Origin: Streptomyces achromogenes
GTDB lineage: Bacteria > Actinomycetota > Actinomycetes > Streptomycetales > Streptomycetaceae
Assembly (NCBI RefSeq): GCF_030816715.1
Contig: NZ_JAUSYH010000001.1
Coordinates: forward strand, 7,254,001-7,318,000
DNA: 64,000 bases
Direction of reading: 5' to 3'
Part shown: positions 54,791 to 61,919 of the stretch, one piece after another
Layout: each line of letters begins with the position of its first letter
Numbering within the stretch: the stretch's first letter is position 1
Made by a program: the position numbers and the translations under genes
The notes under the pieces: model-generated
The model's database searches: none
What the model was told of the DNA's origin: nothing
The model's input: the letters and a program-made list of their open reading frames with translations, nothing else

Positions 54791-55916
54791 GAGGTCGTTT
54801 TCTCCCGTTGTTTCATCCCGGAATCTGCTGTTTGGTCTGCGGTTCCGGGTCGCGCCAGGAGATGGTGTTCTCGCTGGTGAGGCGGCGGGCCATGAGGTCG
54901 GTCATGGCGATGTGGATCATGGCTTCGGATCGGTGCGGGTGGGTTTCGTAGTCGCGGGCCAGTCGGCGGTGGAGCATGAGCCAGCCGTAGGTCCGCTCGA
55001 CCACCCACCGCTTCGAGATCGGGACGAACCCCTTGGTGCCGGGCTTGCGTTGAGTGATTTCCATGTCGATGCCGAGGGTGGCTGCGTGCTCGACGAGGTG
55101 CTGGCGGTAGCCGCCGTCGACCCACGCTTTGCGGATGCTGGGATGTGCGGCGGCGACCTGGTCCAGGAGCTGGGTGCCGGCGATGGAGTCCTGCACGCTT
55201 GCCGCGGTGACCAGCACGGCGAGCACAAGGCCGATGGTGTCGGTGACGATGCTCCGTTTCCGTCCGACGATCTTCTTGCCGGCATCGATGCCCTGGCTGG
55301 TGGCGAGCACGCTGGTGGAGGTTTTCACGCTCTGCGCGTCGATCACGCAGGCCGACGGTTCGGCCTCCCGGCCTTCCTTCTGTCGTAAGAGTTGCCTGAG
55401 CAGGCCGTTGAGCTGGGCGAATACGCCTTCCTGCTGCCACCTGGCGAAGTAGCCGTAGACCGTGTTCCAGTGCGGGAAGTCGTGCGGGAGGTAGCGCCAC
55501 TGGACGCCGGTGCGGTCCACATACAAGATCGCGTCCATGATGTCGCGCAGGTCGTGTTCCGGCGGCCGGCCGAAGTCCAGGGCCCTGCCGCGGCGCTCGA
55601 AGCGCCAGGCCGCCAGGACCGGCTCGACCAACTCCCAGCGGGCATCGGACAGATCACTTGGATAAGGACGTCGGCTTGGCATGCCTCCGGCGTACCGCCG
55701 CTCAACGAGTGCGCCCAGGCGCACAGCAATGACGACGGAAGCACGCAGCCTGGGAAGCCGGGCATCCTGGGATGAGACAGGAACAAGCAGCACTCCGCCC
55801 CAACAGCCACACCTCAGGACTCATCGACCCCAGCCACACCGGCTGCCTCCTTCGCATCGCATCCTCACCCATCGGGAATCCGTCTATAAACAGGCAAGAC
55901 AGATGAAAACGACCTC
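54791..55916 (-). mobile_element. IS5-type insertion sequence, copy 1
   Basis: 1126 bases with terminal inverted repeats GAGGTCGTTTTC at both ends (sequence diverges after 12 bases) and TTA on both sides. Matches copy 2 over the coding and the 230-base upstream region by eye. Confidence 0.88.
54813..55682 (-). CDS. IS5-family transposase, copy 1
   Basis: 289 residues from ATG 55682. The N-terminal helix-turn-helix region (YPSDLSDARWELVEPVLAAW) precedes an RNase-H-like catalytic domain: Asp in CVIDAQSVKTS, Asp in AWVDGGYRQHL, Glu in RWVVERTYGWL. Codon 99 is TTA, the rare leucine codon read by bldA tRNA in Streptomyces. The opposite-orientation copy at 60690 encodes the same protein. Confidence 0.95.
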   Translation of the reverse strand: MPSRRPYPSDLSDARWELVEPVLAAWRFERRGRALDFGRPPEHDLRDIMDAILYVDRTGVQWRYLPHDFPHWNTVYGYFARWQQEGVFAQLNGLLRQLLRQKEGREAEPSACVIDAQSVKTSTSVLATSQGIDAGKKIVGRKRSIVTDTIGLVLAVLVTAASVQDSIAGTQLLDQVAAAHPSIRKAWVDGGYRQHLVEHAATLGIDMEITQRKPGTKGFVPISKRWVVERTYGWLMLHRRLARDYETHPHRSEAMIHIAMTDLMARRLTSENTISWRDPEPQTKQQIPG

Positions 55917-55918
55917 TT

Positions 55919-55933
55919 AGTGCCTGTTTTCGA
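55919..55933. repeat. Left inner inverted repeat of the cargo element
   Basis: AGTGCCTGTTTTCGA lies directly inside IS copy 1. It matches the complement of 60439-60453 (AGTACCTGTTTTTGA) at 13 of 15 positions. Together they look like the ends of an older element holding the 4.5-kb cargo. Confidence 0.6.
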
Positions 55934-55972
55934 TCCCCGGTTTTGAGTAGCTTTGGGCTCTAGGCTGACTGA

Positions 55973-56284
55973 GTGTCCGAGGGCGCCGGGGAGGCCGAGG
56001 AACGGATGTGCCGGGGCTGCGGTGAACGGCTGCGGTCGGACGCACGGCCCGCTGCCGTGTACTGCTCGGCAGCATGTCGTGCCAGGCAGTGGCGCCGGGA
56101 CCGCCGGTTGCGCAAGCGGGTGGCCGCGGAATTGAGCGGTGCCGGCCAGGCCGAGTGCCCCGAGTGCGGGGCGACCTGGGTGGCCGGGGTGGATCGCCGT
56201 TCGAACGCGGTCTACTGCTCGCGGCGGTGCGTCACGAGGGCCTGGAGGGCTCGGAAGGAAACGTTCGGCGAACGGTCACAGTGA
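55973..56284 (+). CDS. Small protein with two zinc-ribbon modules
   Basis: 103 residues from GTG 55973. Two copies of a Cys4 module: CRGCGERLRS...VYCSAACRARQWRR and CPECGATWVA...VYCSRRCVTRAWRA, each CxxC-x~17-CxxxC followed by Arg/Trp-rich helix. The modules could bind zinc and nucleic acid. I know the pattern from small Streptomyces proteins without assigned function. First gene of the cargo. Confidence 0.75.
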   Translation: MSEGAGEAEERMCRGCGERLRSDARPAAVYCSAACRARQWRRDRRLRKRVAAELSGAGQAECPECGATWVAGVDRRSNAVYCSRRCVTRAWRARKETFGERSQ

Positions 56285-56448
56285 CCGCATCGCGAACGCA
56301 TCAGGATTCCAATTCCGGTCAGAACCTGGTCAATTACGGTCGCCCGTTGTGATCGTCGTATTTCCGGTCTGACTCTCGGTCGGGAAGCGAGCCGGGTTTC
56401 GCCACGGCCGTTTGGCCGTGCACCGGCCCGTGGTGGGTGGTGAATGCC

Positions 56449-57567
56449 ATGCCCGAAGAGATCAACGACGCCGACAAGATCGGCAGCGTCAGCGCGAACC
56501 GGTATGCGGAGATCGTGGCCGAGCTGCGGAAGTTGGTGGAGACCGCCAGCCGGATCCAGTTCACGGTCGGCGACTACGCGCTCGAAGTCGAGCCGATGCG
56601 CGAGTCCGGTGGCCAGGAGCGGAGCGACTCGCTGTTCACGGTCAAGGAGTCACTGTTCCGCCTGGCCGAGGACATCGGGCTGTCCTACGCGATGGTGGAC
56701 AAGGCCCGGTGGACCGCGTCGAAGTGGCCGAAGGACCGGCGGGTGGCGGGAGTGTCGTTCACGGTCCACCAGATCCTGGCGTCGATCGCCGACGACGAGG
56801 AACGGTTCGCCACCATCCTCAACCCGCCCGAGGGCAAGTCCCGCTGGACGCCGGACGAGGCGAACCGGAGGGTCGGCCGGCAGGTCGTCAAGCCCGTCAC
56901 CCCGCAGGAGAAGGTCAGTGCGATCCACACCCTCGCCCAGGACGAGGAGGTCGCCGCCACCGTCACCGGTGACCTGCTGCGGCGTCCGGCGGTCGTCGCG
57001 CAGGTCAAGGACGAGGACAAGGTCCGGGCGGTGGAGGAACTGACCCGCGAGGACAAGGTCGCCGCCGCCGTCGCCCCGGACTTCCTGCGCCGGCCCGAGG
57101 TCGTCGCCCGCGTCGCCACGGCGGACAAGGTGAAGGTCGTCGAGGAACTGACCCGTGACGAGCACGTCGCCGCCGAGGTGACCACCGGCCTGCTGCGCAG
57201 GCCGGACGTCGCCTTCAAGGCGATGTCGGACGACACGGCCCGCCACCAGGTCAACCACGCTCAGGTCGAGCGGGGCCGTCAGGCCCGCGAGCACTTCGAG
57301 GAGACCAGTCCCGTCGCCCCGGCGATCCGCGACATCGACCGGTCGGTGGAGTTCCTGGACCTGGTCACCGCCTGCCACGCGTTCGTCGCGGCGTCCGGCC
57401 GCGTCGTCCCGGGCCTGCGCGACCGTCAGCTCGGCGACGACGAACGCACGATCGTTCACGAGAACGTCGCTCGTGTGAGGGCGACCCTGGACTGGATCGA
57501 GACCGCGGTGGACACCGGCAAGGTGGACGTCGACGGCGAGCTGGCCCGCCTGCTGCAAGGCGAGTAA
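56449..57567 (+). CDS. DUF6192-like protein with three 36-residue repeats
   Basis: 372 residues from ATG 56449 (a GTG 12 bases upstream is also possible). The N-terminal part has a helix-turn-helix-like segment (SLFRLAEDIGLSYAMVDKAR). Three helical repeats with a 36-residue period follow at about 155, 191 and 227; each reads KV-x-AVEELTRED-x-VAA...LLRRPxVVA. The C-terminal part is helical. A hairpin CACGGCC-GTTT-GGCCGTG lies about 30 bases before the start. RacP-like gene follows after three bases. The family name is from memory; function unknown, perhaps DNA binding. Confidence 0.75.
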   Translation: MPEEINDADKIGSVSANRYAEIVAELRKLVETASRIQFTVGDYALEVEPMRESGGQERSDSLFTVKESLFRLAEDIGLSYAMVDKARWTASKWPKDRRVAGVSFTVHQILASIADDEERFATILNPPEGKSRWTPDEANRRVGRQVVKPVTPQEKVSAIHTLAQDEEVAATVTGDLLRRPAVVAQVKDEDKVRAVEELTREDKVAAAVAPDFLRRPEVVARVATADKVKVVEELTRDEHVAAEVTTGLLRRPDVAFKAMSDDTARHQVNHAQVERGRQAREHFEETSPVAPAIRDIDRSVEFLDLVTACHAFVAASGRVVPGLRDRQLGDDERTIVHENVARVRATLDWIETAVDTGKVDVDGELARLLQGE

Positions 57568-57570
57568 ACG

Positions 57571-57999
57571 ATGCCCCGCGCTTCCGAGCGCAGATCACCC
57601 GCTGCCCAGCGACACGCCGACACCGTCCGGTTCGTACTCTTCGAGGCCCGGCCGGCCGGTCTGACCTTCCACCAGCTGGTCAGATCCAGCGAGCTGTCGC
57701 CCCACCAGACCCGCTCGGGCCTGGCCTGCCTGCGGGACACCATCGCCGAACGCGGCTGGCCGCCCCTGATCTGGACCCGTCCGGACGGCTACAAGTTCTG
57801 CTCGGACCCGGCCGAGCTCCAGGCGTACGAGGTCGCGATCATCCGGGAGAAGCTCACCGAGATCCGCCGGTTCATCACCGGCGTCGTCGCCCCACACGCC
57901 GTCCTCCAACCGAAGGGCCGCTGGATCAAGCACCTGAACACCCAGCTCAGCTCGGTCGAGTCCACCCTCGACGTGATCGCCGACTACATCGACGCCTGA
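57571..57999 (+). CDS. RacP-like winged-helix protein
   Basis: 142 residues. The first 80 residues form a winged helix: TVRFVLFEARPAGLTFHQLV, SSELSPHQTRSGLACLRDTI and RPDGYKFCSDP. The C-terminal 60 are a long helical region (VAIIREKLTEIRRFITGVVA). I recognise this as the Streptomyces 'RacP' type of protein; no characterised role is known to me. It is three bases after the repeat protein, so the two are co-translated and may work as a pair. Confidence 0.72.
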   Translation: MPRASERRSPAAQRHADTVRFVLFEARPAGLTFHQLVRSSELSPHQTRSGLACLRDTIAERGWPPLIWTRPDGYKFCSDPAELQAYEVAIIREKLTEIRRFITGVVAPHAVLQPKGRWIKHLNTQLSSVESTLDVIADYIDA

Positions 58000-58001
58000 C
58001 C

Positions 58002-58034
58002 GGCGGGGCCAGCCGCTTTGCGGCCGGTCCCGCC
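58002..58034 (+). terminator. Hairpin between the RacP-like and transposase genes
   Basis: GGCGGGGCCAGCCGC and GCGGCCGGTCCCGCC pair over 15 bp with one wobble and one mismatch around a TTT loop, three bases after the RacP-like stop. It probably reduces readthrough into the transposase gene. Confidence 0.6.
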
Positions 58035-58059
58035 CCGTCCTGGAAGGGAGGGAAACCCG

Positions 58060-58914
58060 TTGCCGCGGCGACGCTGCTACCCCTCCGACACCTGGGACGA
58101 CGAATGGGCCCTGATCGAACCGCTGTTGCCGACACCGGCCTGCGAGACGAAGGCGGGAGGCCGGCCGGAGAAGCACCCCCGCCGGCAGATCGTGGACGCG
58201 ATCCGATACGTGGTCGACACCGGCTGCAAGTGGCGGGCCCTGCCCAAGGACTTCCCGCCCTGGCGCACGTGTTACGGGTTCATGGCCCGCTGGGCGGCCG
58301 CCGGCGTCATCGGGCAGATCCGTGACCAGCTCCGCAAACGAATCCGCCGCGAGATGGGCAAGGCGCCCGGAGCGGTCGCCACCGTCATCGACTCCCAGTC
58401 GATCAAGGCCGCCGAGACCGTCGGCAAGGACTCCCGCGGCTACGACGCCGGCAAGAAAATCAACGGCCGCAAGCGGCACCTGGTCGTGGACACCAAGGGC
58501 CTGCCGCTGTTCGTCATGGTCACCCCGGCCGACATGACCGACCGCAACGCGGCCAAGGAAGTGCTGTTCCGGCTGCGGCTGATGCACCCCGAGATCACCA
58601 TCGTCTGGGCCGACTCCGCCTATGCGGGACAGCTCGTGACCTGGGCGAAGACTTACCTGAACCTGACGATCAAGACCGTCAGCCGCCCGAAGGACGCCTC
58701 CGGGTTCGTCGTCCTGCCCCGGCGCTGGGTCGTCGAACGCTCACACGCCTGGGTCATGCACGCCCGTCGACACGCGCGCGACTACGAACGGCTCATCCAG
58801 CACTCGGAATCGCTCATCACCTGGGCCGCGATCACCCTCATGACCAGGCGCATCACTCGCCGAAACTCCCGCAGGAGCGGACAGCCGGCCTCCCGCGAGG
58901 CCCAACGGGACTGA
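58060..58914 (+). CDS. IS5-family transposase of the cargo element
   Basis: 284 residues from TTG 58060 (GGAGGG upstream). The N-terminal DUF4096-type region (YPSDTWDDEWALIEPLLP) and catalytic domain are intact: Asp in TVIDSQSIKAAE, Asp in VWADSAYAGQL, Glu in RWVVERSHAWV. It is clearly different from the flanking IS transposase. No short inverted repeats were found immediately around it, so it may act on the repeats at 55919 and 60439. It shares orientation with the two genes before it. Confidence 0.92.
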   Translation: MPRRRCYPSDTWDDEWALIEPLLPTPACETKAGGRPEKHPRRQIVDAIRYVVDTGCKWRALPKDFPPWRTCYGFMARWAAAGVIGQIRDQLRKRIRREMGKAPGAVATVIDSQSIKAAETVGKDSRGYDAGKKINGRKRHLVVDTKGLPLFVMVTPADMTDRNAAKEVLFRLRLMHPEITIVWADSAYAGQLVTWAKTYLNLTIKTVSRPKDASGFVVLPRRWVVERSHAWVMHARRHARDYERLIQHSESLITWAAITLMTRRITRRNSRRSGQPASREAQRD

Positions 58915-59128
58915 TCCACTCGGCACTGACGGTCAGCAGCCCCACCAAGAGGCCACCGGGCCCCCAAACCAGCCTCATTGTCGCACCACCCCGACGGATC
59001 CATCTGGGCAACCAGCACGCCGAGGCCAGGTGTCCCGGGACCGTCGCGAAACTCGGTACAACTCAATCGTCCTCAAGGACGGCGTTCACTCCACGAGCAG
59101 TGCCAGTTGAACGGTCTCGATGCCCAGA

Positions 59129-59153
59129 GCCCGCCGACTGCCGGTCGGCGGGC
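59129..59153 (-). terminator. Terminator of the acetyltransferase gene
   Basis: GCCCGCCGAC and GTCGGCGGGC form a perfect 10-bp stem with a five-base loop, 26 bases past the acetyltransferase stop on the minus strand. The rest of the gap 58915-59178 holds no gene. Confidence 0.65.
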
Positions 59154-59178
59154 CAGCCGAGTCGTTCGGCAGAGCAGG

Positions 59179-59730
59179 TCACTCGTCCGGAGCGATGCTC
59201 TGCGCGGCGGGCCGCCATTCCTCTTCGAGGAGGCTGAAGATCAAGGAGTCTCGCCAGCCGTCGCGAATCAGCTGCGTGTGACGCAGACGTCCCTCATACG
59301 TCATGCCGAGCTTGGCCAGCACCCGGGCAGAGCCGAGATTCCGCGGGTCACAGGTTCCATAGATCCGATGGAGCCCCAACTCGCCGAAGCCACAGGCAAG
59401 AAGCTGCTGCCCAATCTCTGTCCCGATGCCCTGGCCCCAGACTCGCGGATGCACGACATAGGAGACCTCGGCCTGACGCTGGATGTCACTACGAACACGC
59501 AGTTCCCCCATGCCCACCACATCCCGCCCGAGGCGGGCCACATAGGAAAACCGGCGTTGGGGGCTGTCCGACCAGGCCTTGACCGCGCCTTCCACGAAGT
59601 CCCGCGTCTCGTCCTCTGTGTTCGGCCCCCACGTCTGATAGCGACAAGCCTCCGCCAGACACGCCCACGAGTGAATGGCCGGCCAATCCTCCAAAGTGAT
59701 CTTGTCCAGGGTCACCGAGCGTTGATTCAT
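59179..59730 (-). CDS. GNAT acetyltransferase, RimJ/RimL type
   Basis: 183 residues. The GNAT core reads VVGMGELRVRSDIQ, SYVVHPRVWGQGIGTEIGQQ (acetyl-CoA pyrophosphate loop WGQGIGTE) and GTCDPRNLGSARVLAKLGMT, then HTQLIRDGWRDSLIFSLLEE. That last part is typical of RimJ/RimL proteins that acetylate protein N-termini, or small amines. In a transposon it could give resistance to an antibiotic, but the substrate cannot be read. Confidence 0.87.
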   Translation of the reverse strand: MNQRSVTLDKITLEDWPAIHSWACLAEACRYQTWGPNTEDETRDFVEGAVKAWSDSPQRRFSYVARLGRDVVGMGELRVRSDIQRQAEVSYVVHPRVWGQGIGTEIGQQLLACGFGELGLHRIYGTCDPRNLGSARVLAKLGMTYEGRLRHTQLIRDGWRDSLIFSLLEEEWRPAAQSIAPDE

Positions 59731-59913
59731 GAGGCGATCATGTCCACTTCAGCCTGTCGCCTTCAAGGGCAAGCCATACGCGTGCATGCTCGCCACCCTC
59801 CACTTCCTTCGACGCTCAATCAAGTGGAGGGAGGGGCATCACTGGCGAGATCCAAAGAGTCTCAACATCAATCGTCATGTGCACCCGTCCTCCCACCGAA
59901 GAACCAACTGAGA

Positions 59914-60330
59914 CTACGTCCTGGCGATCTCTTGCCGGAGCTGATGGGTGAAGCGGCGAAGCAGATCCTCCGTTTCCCTGTGCTCGGCCCTGCGGTCGTC
60001 CCTGCCCTCGCTGGGCCGGGAACTCCAGACCCGACGCGCGAGAGCATCGGCGAGATCGACGGTGCCGTCGGCGCACAGTAGGTAGAGGGCTGACCGGGCT
60101 TCCTGCATCCGGCCCGCCAGTTCGTTAGCTCCGGTGCCGTCGTCACTCAGCCGTGTTTCCCGAAGGTAGTCGATGAGCTGGACCACGGCGGTGTTGAAGC
60201 CGACTCCGGCTTTCAGCTTCTGTTCGCGCAGCCACATGCGGTCCTGTCGGCGCGCAGTGAACCAGGACCCGAACACGGCCCCTATGAGGCCGAAACCAGC
60301 CCCGATGGCCACGGACAGGATGTTCACCAC
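59914..60330 (-). CDS. Small membrane-anchored hypothetical protein
   Basis: 138 residues from GTG 60330 (GGGGGAG five to eight bases upstream). One N-terminal membrane helix (NILSVAIGAGFGLIGAVFGSW) is followed by a charged helical region (FTARRQDRMWLREQKLKAGV) and an acidic/basic C-terminus. No motif is recognised. It is the last gene before the right inner repeat. The gap 59731-59913 holds nothing recognised. Confidence 0.6.
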   Translation of the reverse strand: MVNILSVAIGAGFGLIGAVFGSWFTARRQDRMWLREQKLKAGVGFNTAVVQLIDYLRETRLSDDGTGANELAGRMQEARSALYLLCADGTVDLADALARRVWSSRPSEGRDDRRAEHRETEDLLRRFTHQLRQEIART

Positions 60331-60438
60331 GCCAGCTCCCCCCGACACACAGCTGACGGCAGGCTACAGAAGCCATCAAGTACCCAACTCGACGGGTGCC
60401 TATTCGAATCCGCGCCGGGCGAACTCCACCGGGAGACT

Positions 60439-60453
60439 TCAAAAACAGGTACT
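60439..60453. repeat. Right inner inverted repeat of the cargo element
   Basis: TCAAAAACAGGTACT, the imperfect complement of 55919-55933 (13 of 15), directly inside IS copy 2. Confidence 0.6.
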
Positions 60454-60455
60454 TA

Positions 60456-61581
60456 GAGGTCGTTTTCATCTGTCTTGCCTGTTTATAGACGGATTCCCGA
60501 TGGGTGAGGATGCGATGCGAAGGAGGCAGCCGGTGTGGCTGGGGTCGATGAGTCCTGAGGTGTGGCTGTTGGGGCGGAGTGCTGCTTGTTCCTGTCTCAT
60601 CCCAGGATGCCCGGCTTCCCAGGCTGCGTGCTTCCGTCGTCATTGCTGTGCGCCTGGGCGCACTCGTTGAGCGGCGGTACGCCGGAGGCATGCCAAGCCG
60701 ACGTCCTTATCCAAGTGATCTGTCCGATGCCCGCTGGGAGTTGGTCGAGCCGGTCCTGGCGGCCTGGCGCTTCGAGCGCCGCGGCAGGGCCCTGGACTTC
60801 GGCCGGCCGCCGGAACACGACCTGCGCGACATCATGGACGCGATCTTGTATGTGGACCGCACCGGCGTCCAGTGGCGCTACCTCCCGCACGACTTCCCGC
60901 ACTGGAACACGGTCTACGGCTACTTCGCCAGGTGGCAGCAGGAAGGCGTATTCGCCCAGCTCAACGGCCTGCTCAGGCAACTCTTACGACAGAAGGAAGG
61001 CCGGGAGGCCGAACCGTCGGCCTGCGTGATCGACGCGCAGAGCGTGAAAACCTCCACCAGCGTGCTCGCCACCAGCCAGGGCATCGATGCCGGCAAGAAG
61101 ATCGTCGGACGGAAACGGAGCATCGTCACCGACACCATCGGCCTTGTGCTCGCCGTGCTGGTCACCGCGGCAAGCGTGCAGGACTCCATCGCCGGCACCC
61201 AGCTCCTGGACCAGGTCGCCGCCGCACATCCCAGCATCCGCAAAGCGTGGGTCGACGGCGGCTACCGCCAGCACCTCGTCGAGCACGCAGCCACCCTCGG
61301 CATCGACATGGAAATCACTCAACGCAAGCCCGGCACCAAGGGGTTCGTCCCGATCTCGAAGCGGTGGGTGGTCGAGCGGACCTACGGCTGGCTCATGCTC
61401 CACCGCCGACTGGCCCGCGACTACGAAACCCACCCGCACCGATCCGAAGCCATGATCCACATCGCCATGACCGACCTCATGGCCCGCCGCCTCACCAGCG
61501 AGAACACCATCTCCTGGCGCGACCCGGAACCGCAGACCAAACAGCAGATTCCGGGATGAAACAACGGGAGAAAACGACCTC
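60456..61581 (+). mobile_element. IS5-type insertion sequence, copy 2
   Basis: 1126 bases, inverted relative to copy 1, with the same GAGGTCGTTTTC termini and TTA flanks on both sides (60453-60455 and 61582-61584). Confidence 0.88.
60690..61559 (+). CDS. IS5-family transposase, copy 2
   Basis: 289 residues from ATG 60690 with GGAGG just upstream; protein identical to the copy at 54813-55682. The in-frame TTA codon is at 60984-60986. Identical copies imply recent transposition or gene conversion. Confidence 0.95.
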   Translation: MPSRRPYPSDLSDARWELVEPVLAAWRFERRGRALDFGRPPEHDLRDIMDAILYVDRTGVQWRYLPHDFPHWNTVYGYFARWQQEGVFAQLNGLLRQLLRQKEGREAEPSACVIDAQSVKTSTSVLATSQGIDAGKKIVGRKRSIVTDTIGLVLAVLVTAASVQDSIAGTQLLDQVAAAHPSIRKAWVDGGYRQHLVEHAATLGIDMEITQRKPGTKGFVPISKRWVVERTYGWLMLHRRLARDYETHPHRSEAMIHIAMTDLMARRLTSENTISWRDPEPQTKQQIPG

Positions 61582-61919
61582 TTACGCGGTTCACGGGCGG
61601 CTCGGCGTCCTCGCGCCGGCGGGGTACCGCCCTGCCCGGCGGCCCGGCAGGTTTACGCGGTTCCCGGGCGGCGGGCGGCGCGGCGTGCAGTTCTGCGTCA
61701 GCGTCCCGGCCGCGTCGCGCGGTGGCCGGGCGGTCGGCGGTCGCCGGCGGGCCCGTCTGACGCGGGCCTGCCCGGCCGCAGGCAGCTCCGCGCGCAGGCG
61801 TGCGCCTTTCGTTCCGGCCGGTTTCGAGCCCCCGCGCCGCAGGTCTCGTATCACCCCCGGCATATCCTGATTGCGGGGGCCACCGATGTCGGAGGCCACC
61901 GGTTGACGAAGGGGTCGAA
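61582..61919. other. Right flank of the transposon, no gene
   Basis: 338 bases of GC-rich sequence. Contains the second GGTTTACGCGGTTC motif at 61651-61664 and GC-rich inverted runs, but no supported gene. The palindromic run CCGGCCGCAGGCAGC and the AT-richer stretch near 61858 could be promoter-related. Confidence 0.6.

Larger units (their letters stand above)
54791..61581. mobile_element. Composite transposon bounded by inverted IS copies
   Basis: Two 1126-base IS copies (54791-55916 minus, 60456-61581 plus) enclose 4.5 kb. The outer flanks are ...GGT-TTA on the left and TTA-CGCGGTTC on the right. Joined at one TTA they give GGTTTACGCGGTTC, which occurs a second time intact at 61651-61664 in the right flank. 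That supports insertion of the whole block into one TTA target with a 3-bp duplication. IS5-type elements mobilise such blocks. Confidence 0.75.

Noticed and set aside
59020..60081. Plus-strand open frame across the acetyltransferase
   Set aside because: Antisense to an intact GNAT gene with all motifs and a terminator in place.
60400..60430. Possible tRNA T-arm (ATTCGAATCC)
   Set aside because: No acceptor, D or anticodon stem can be folded around it.
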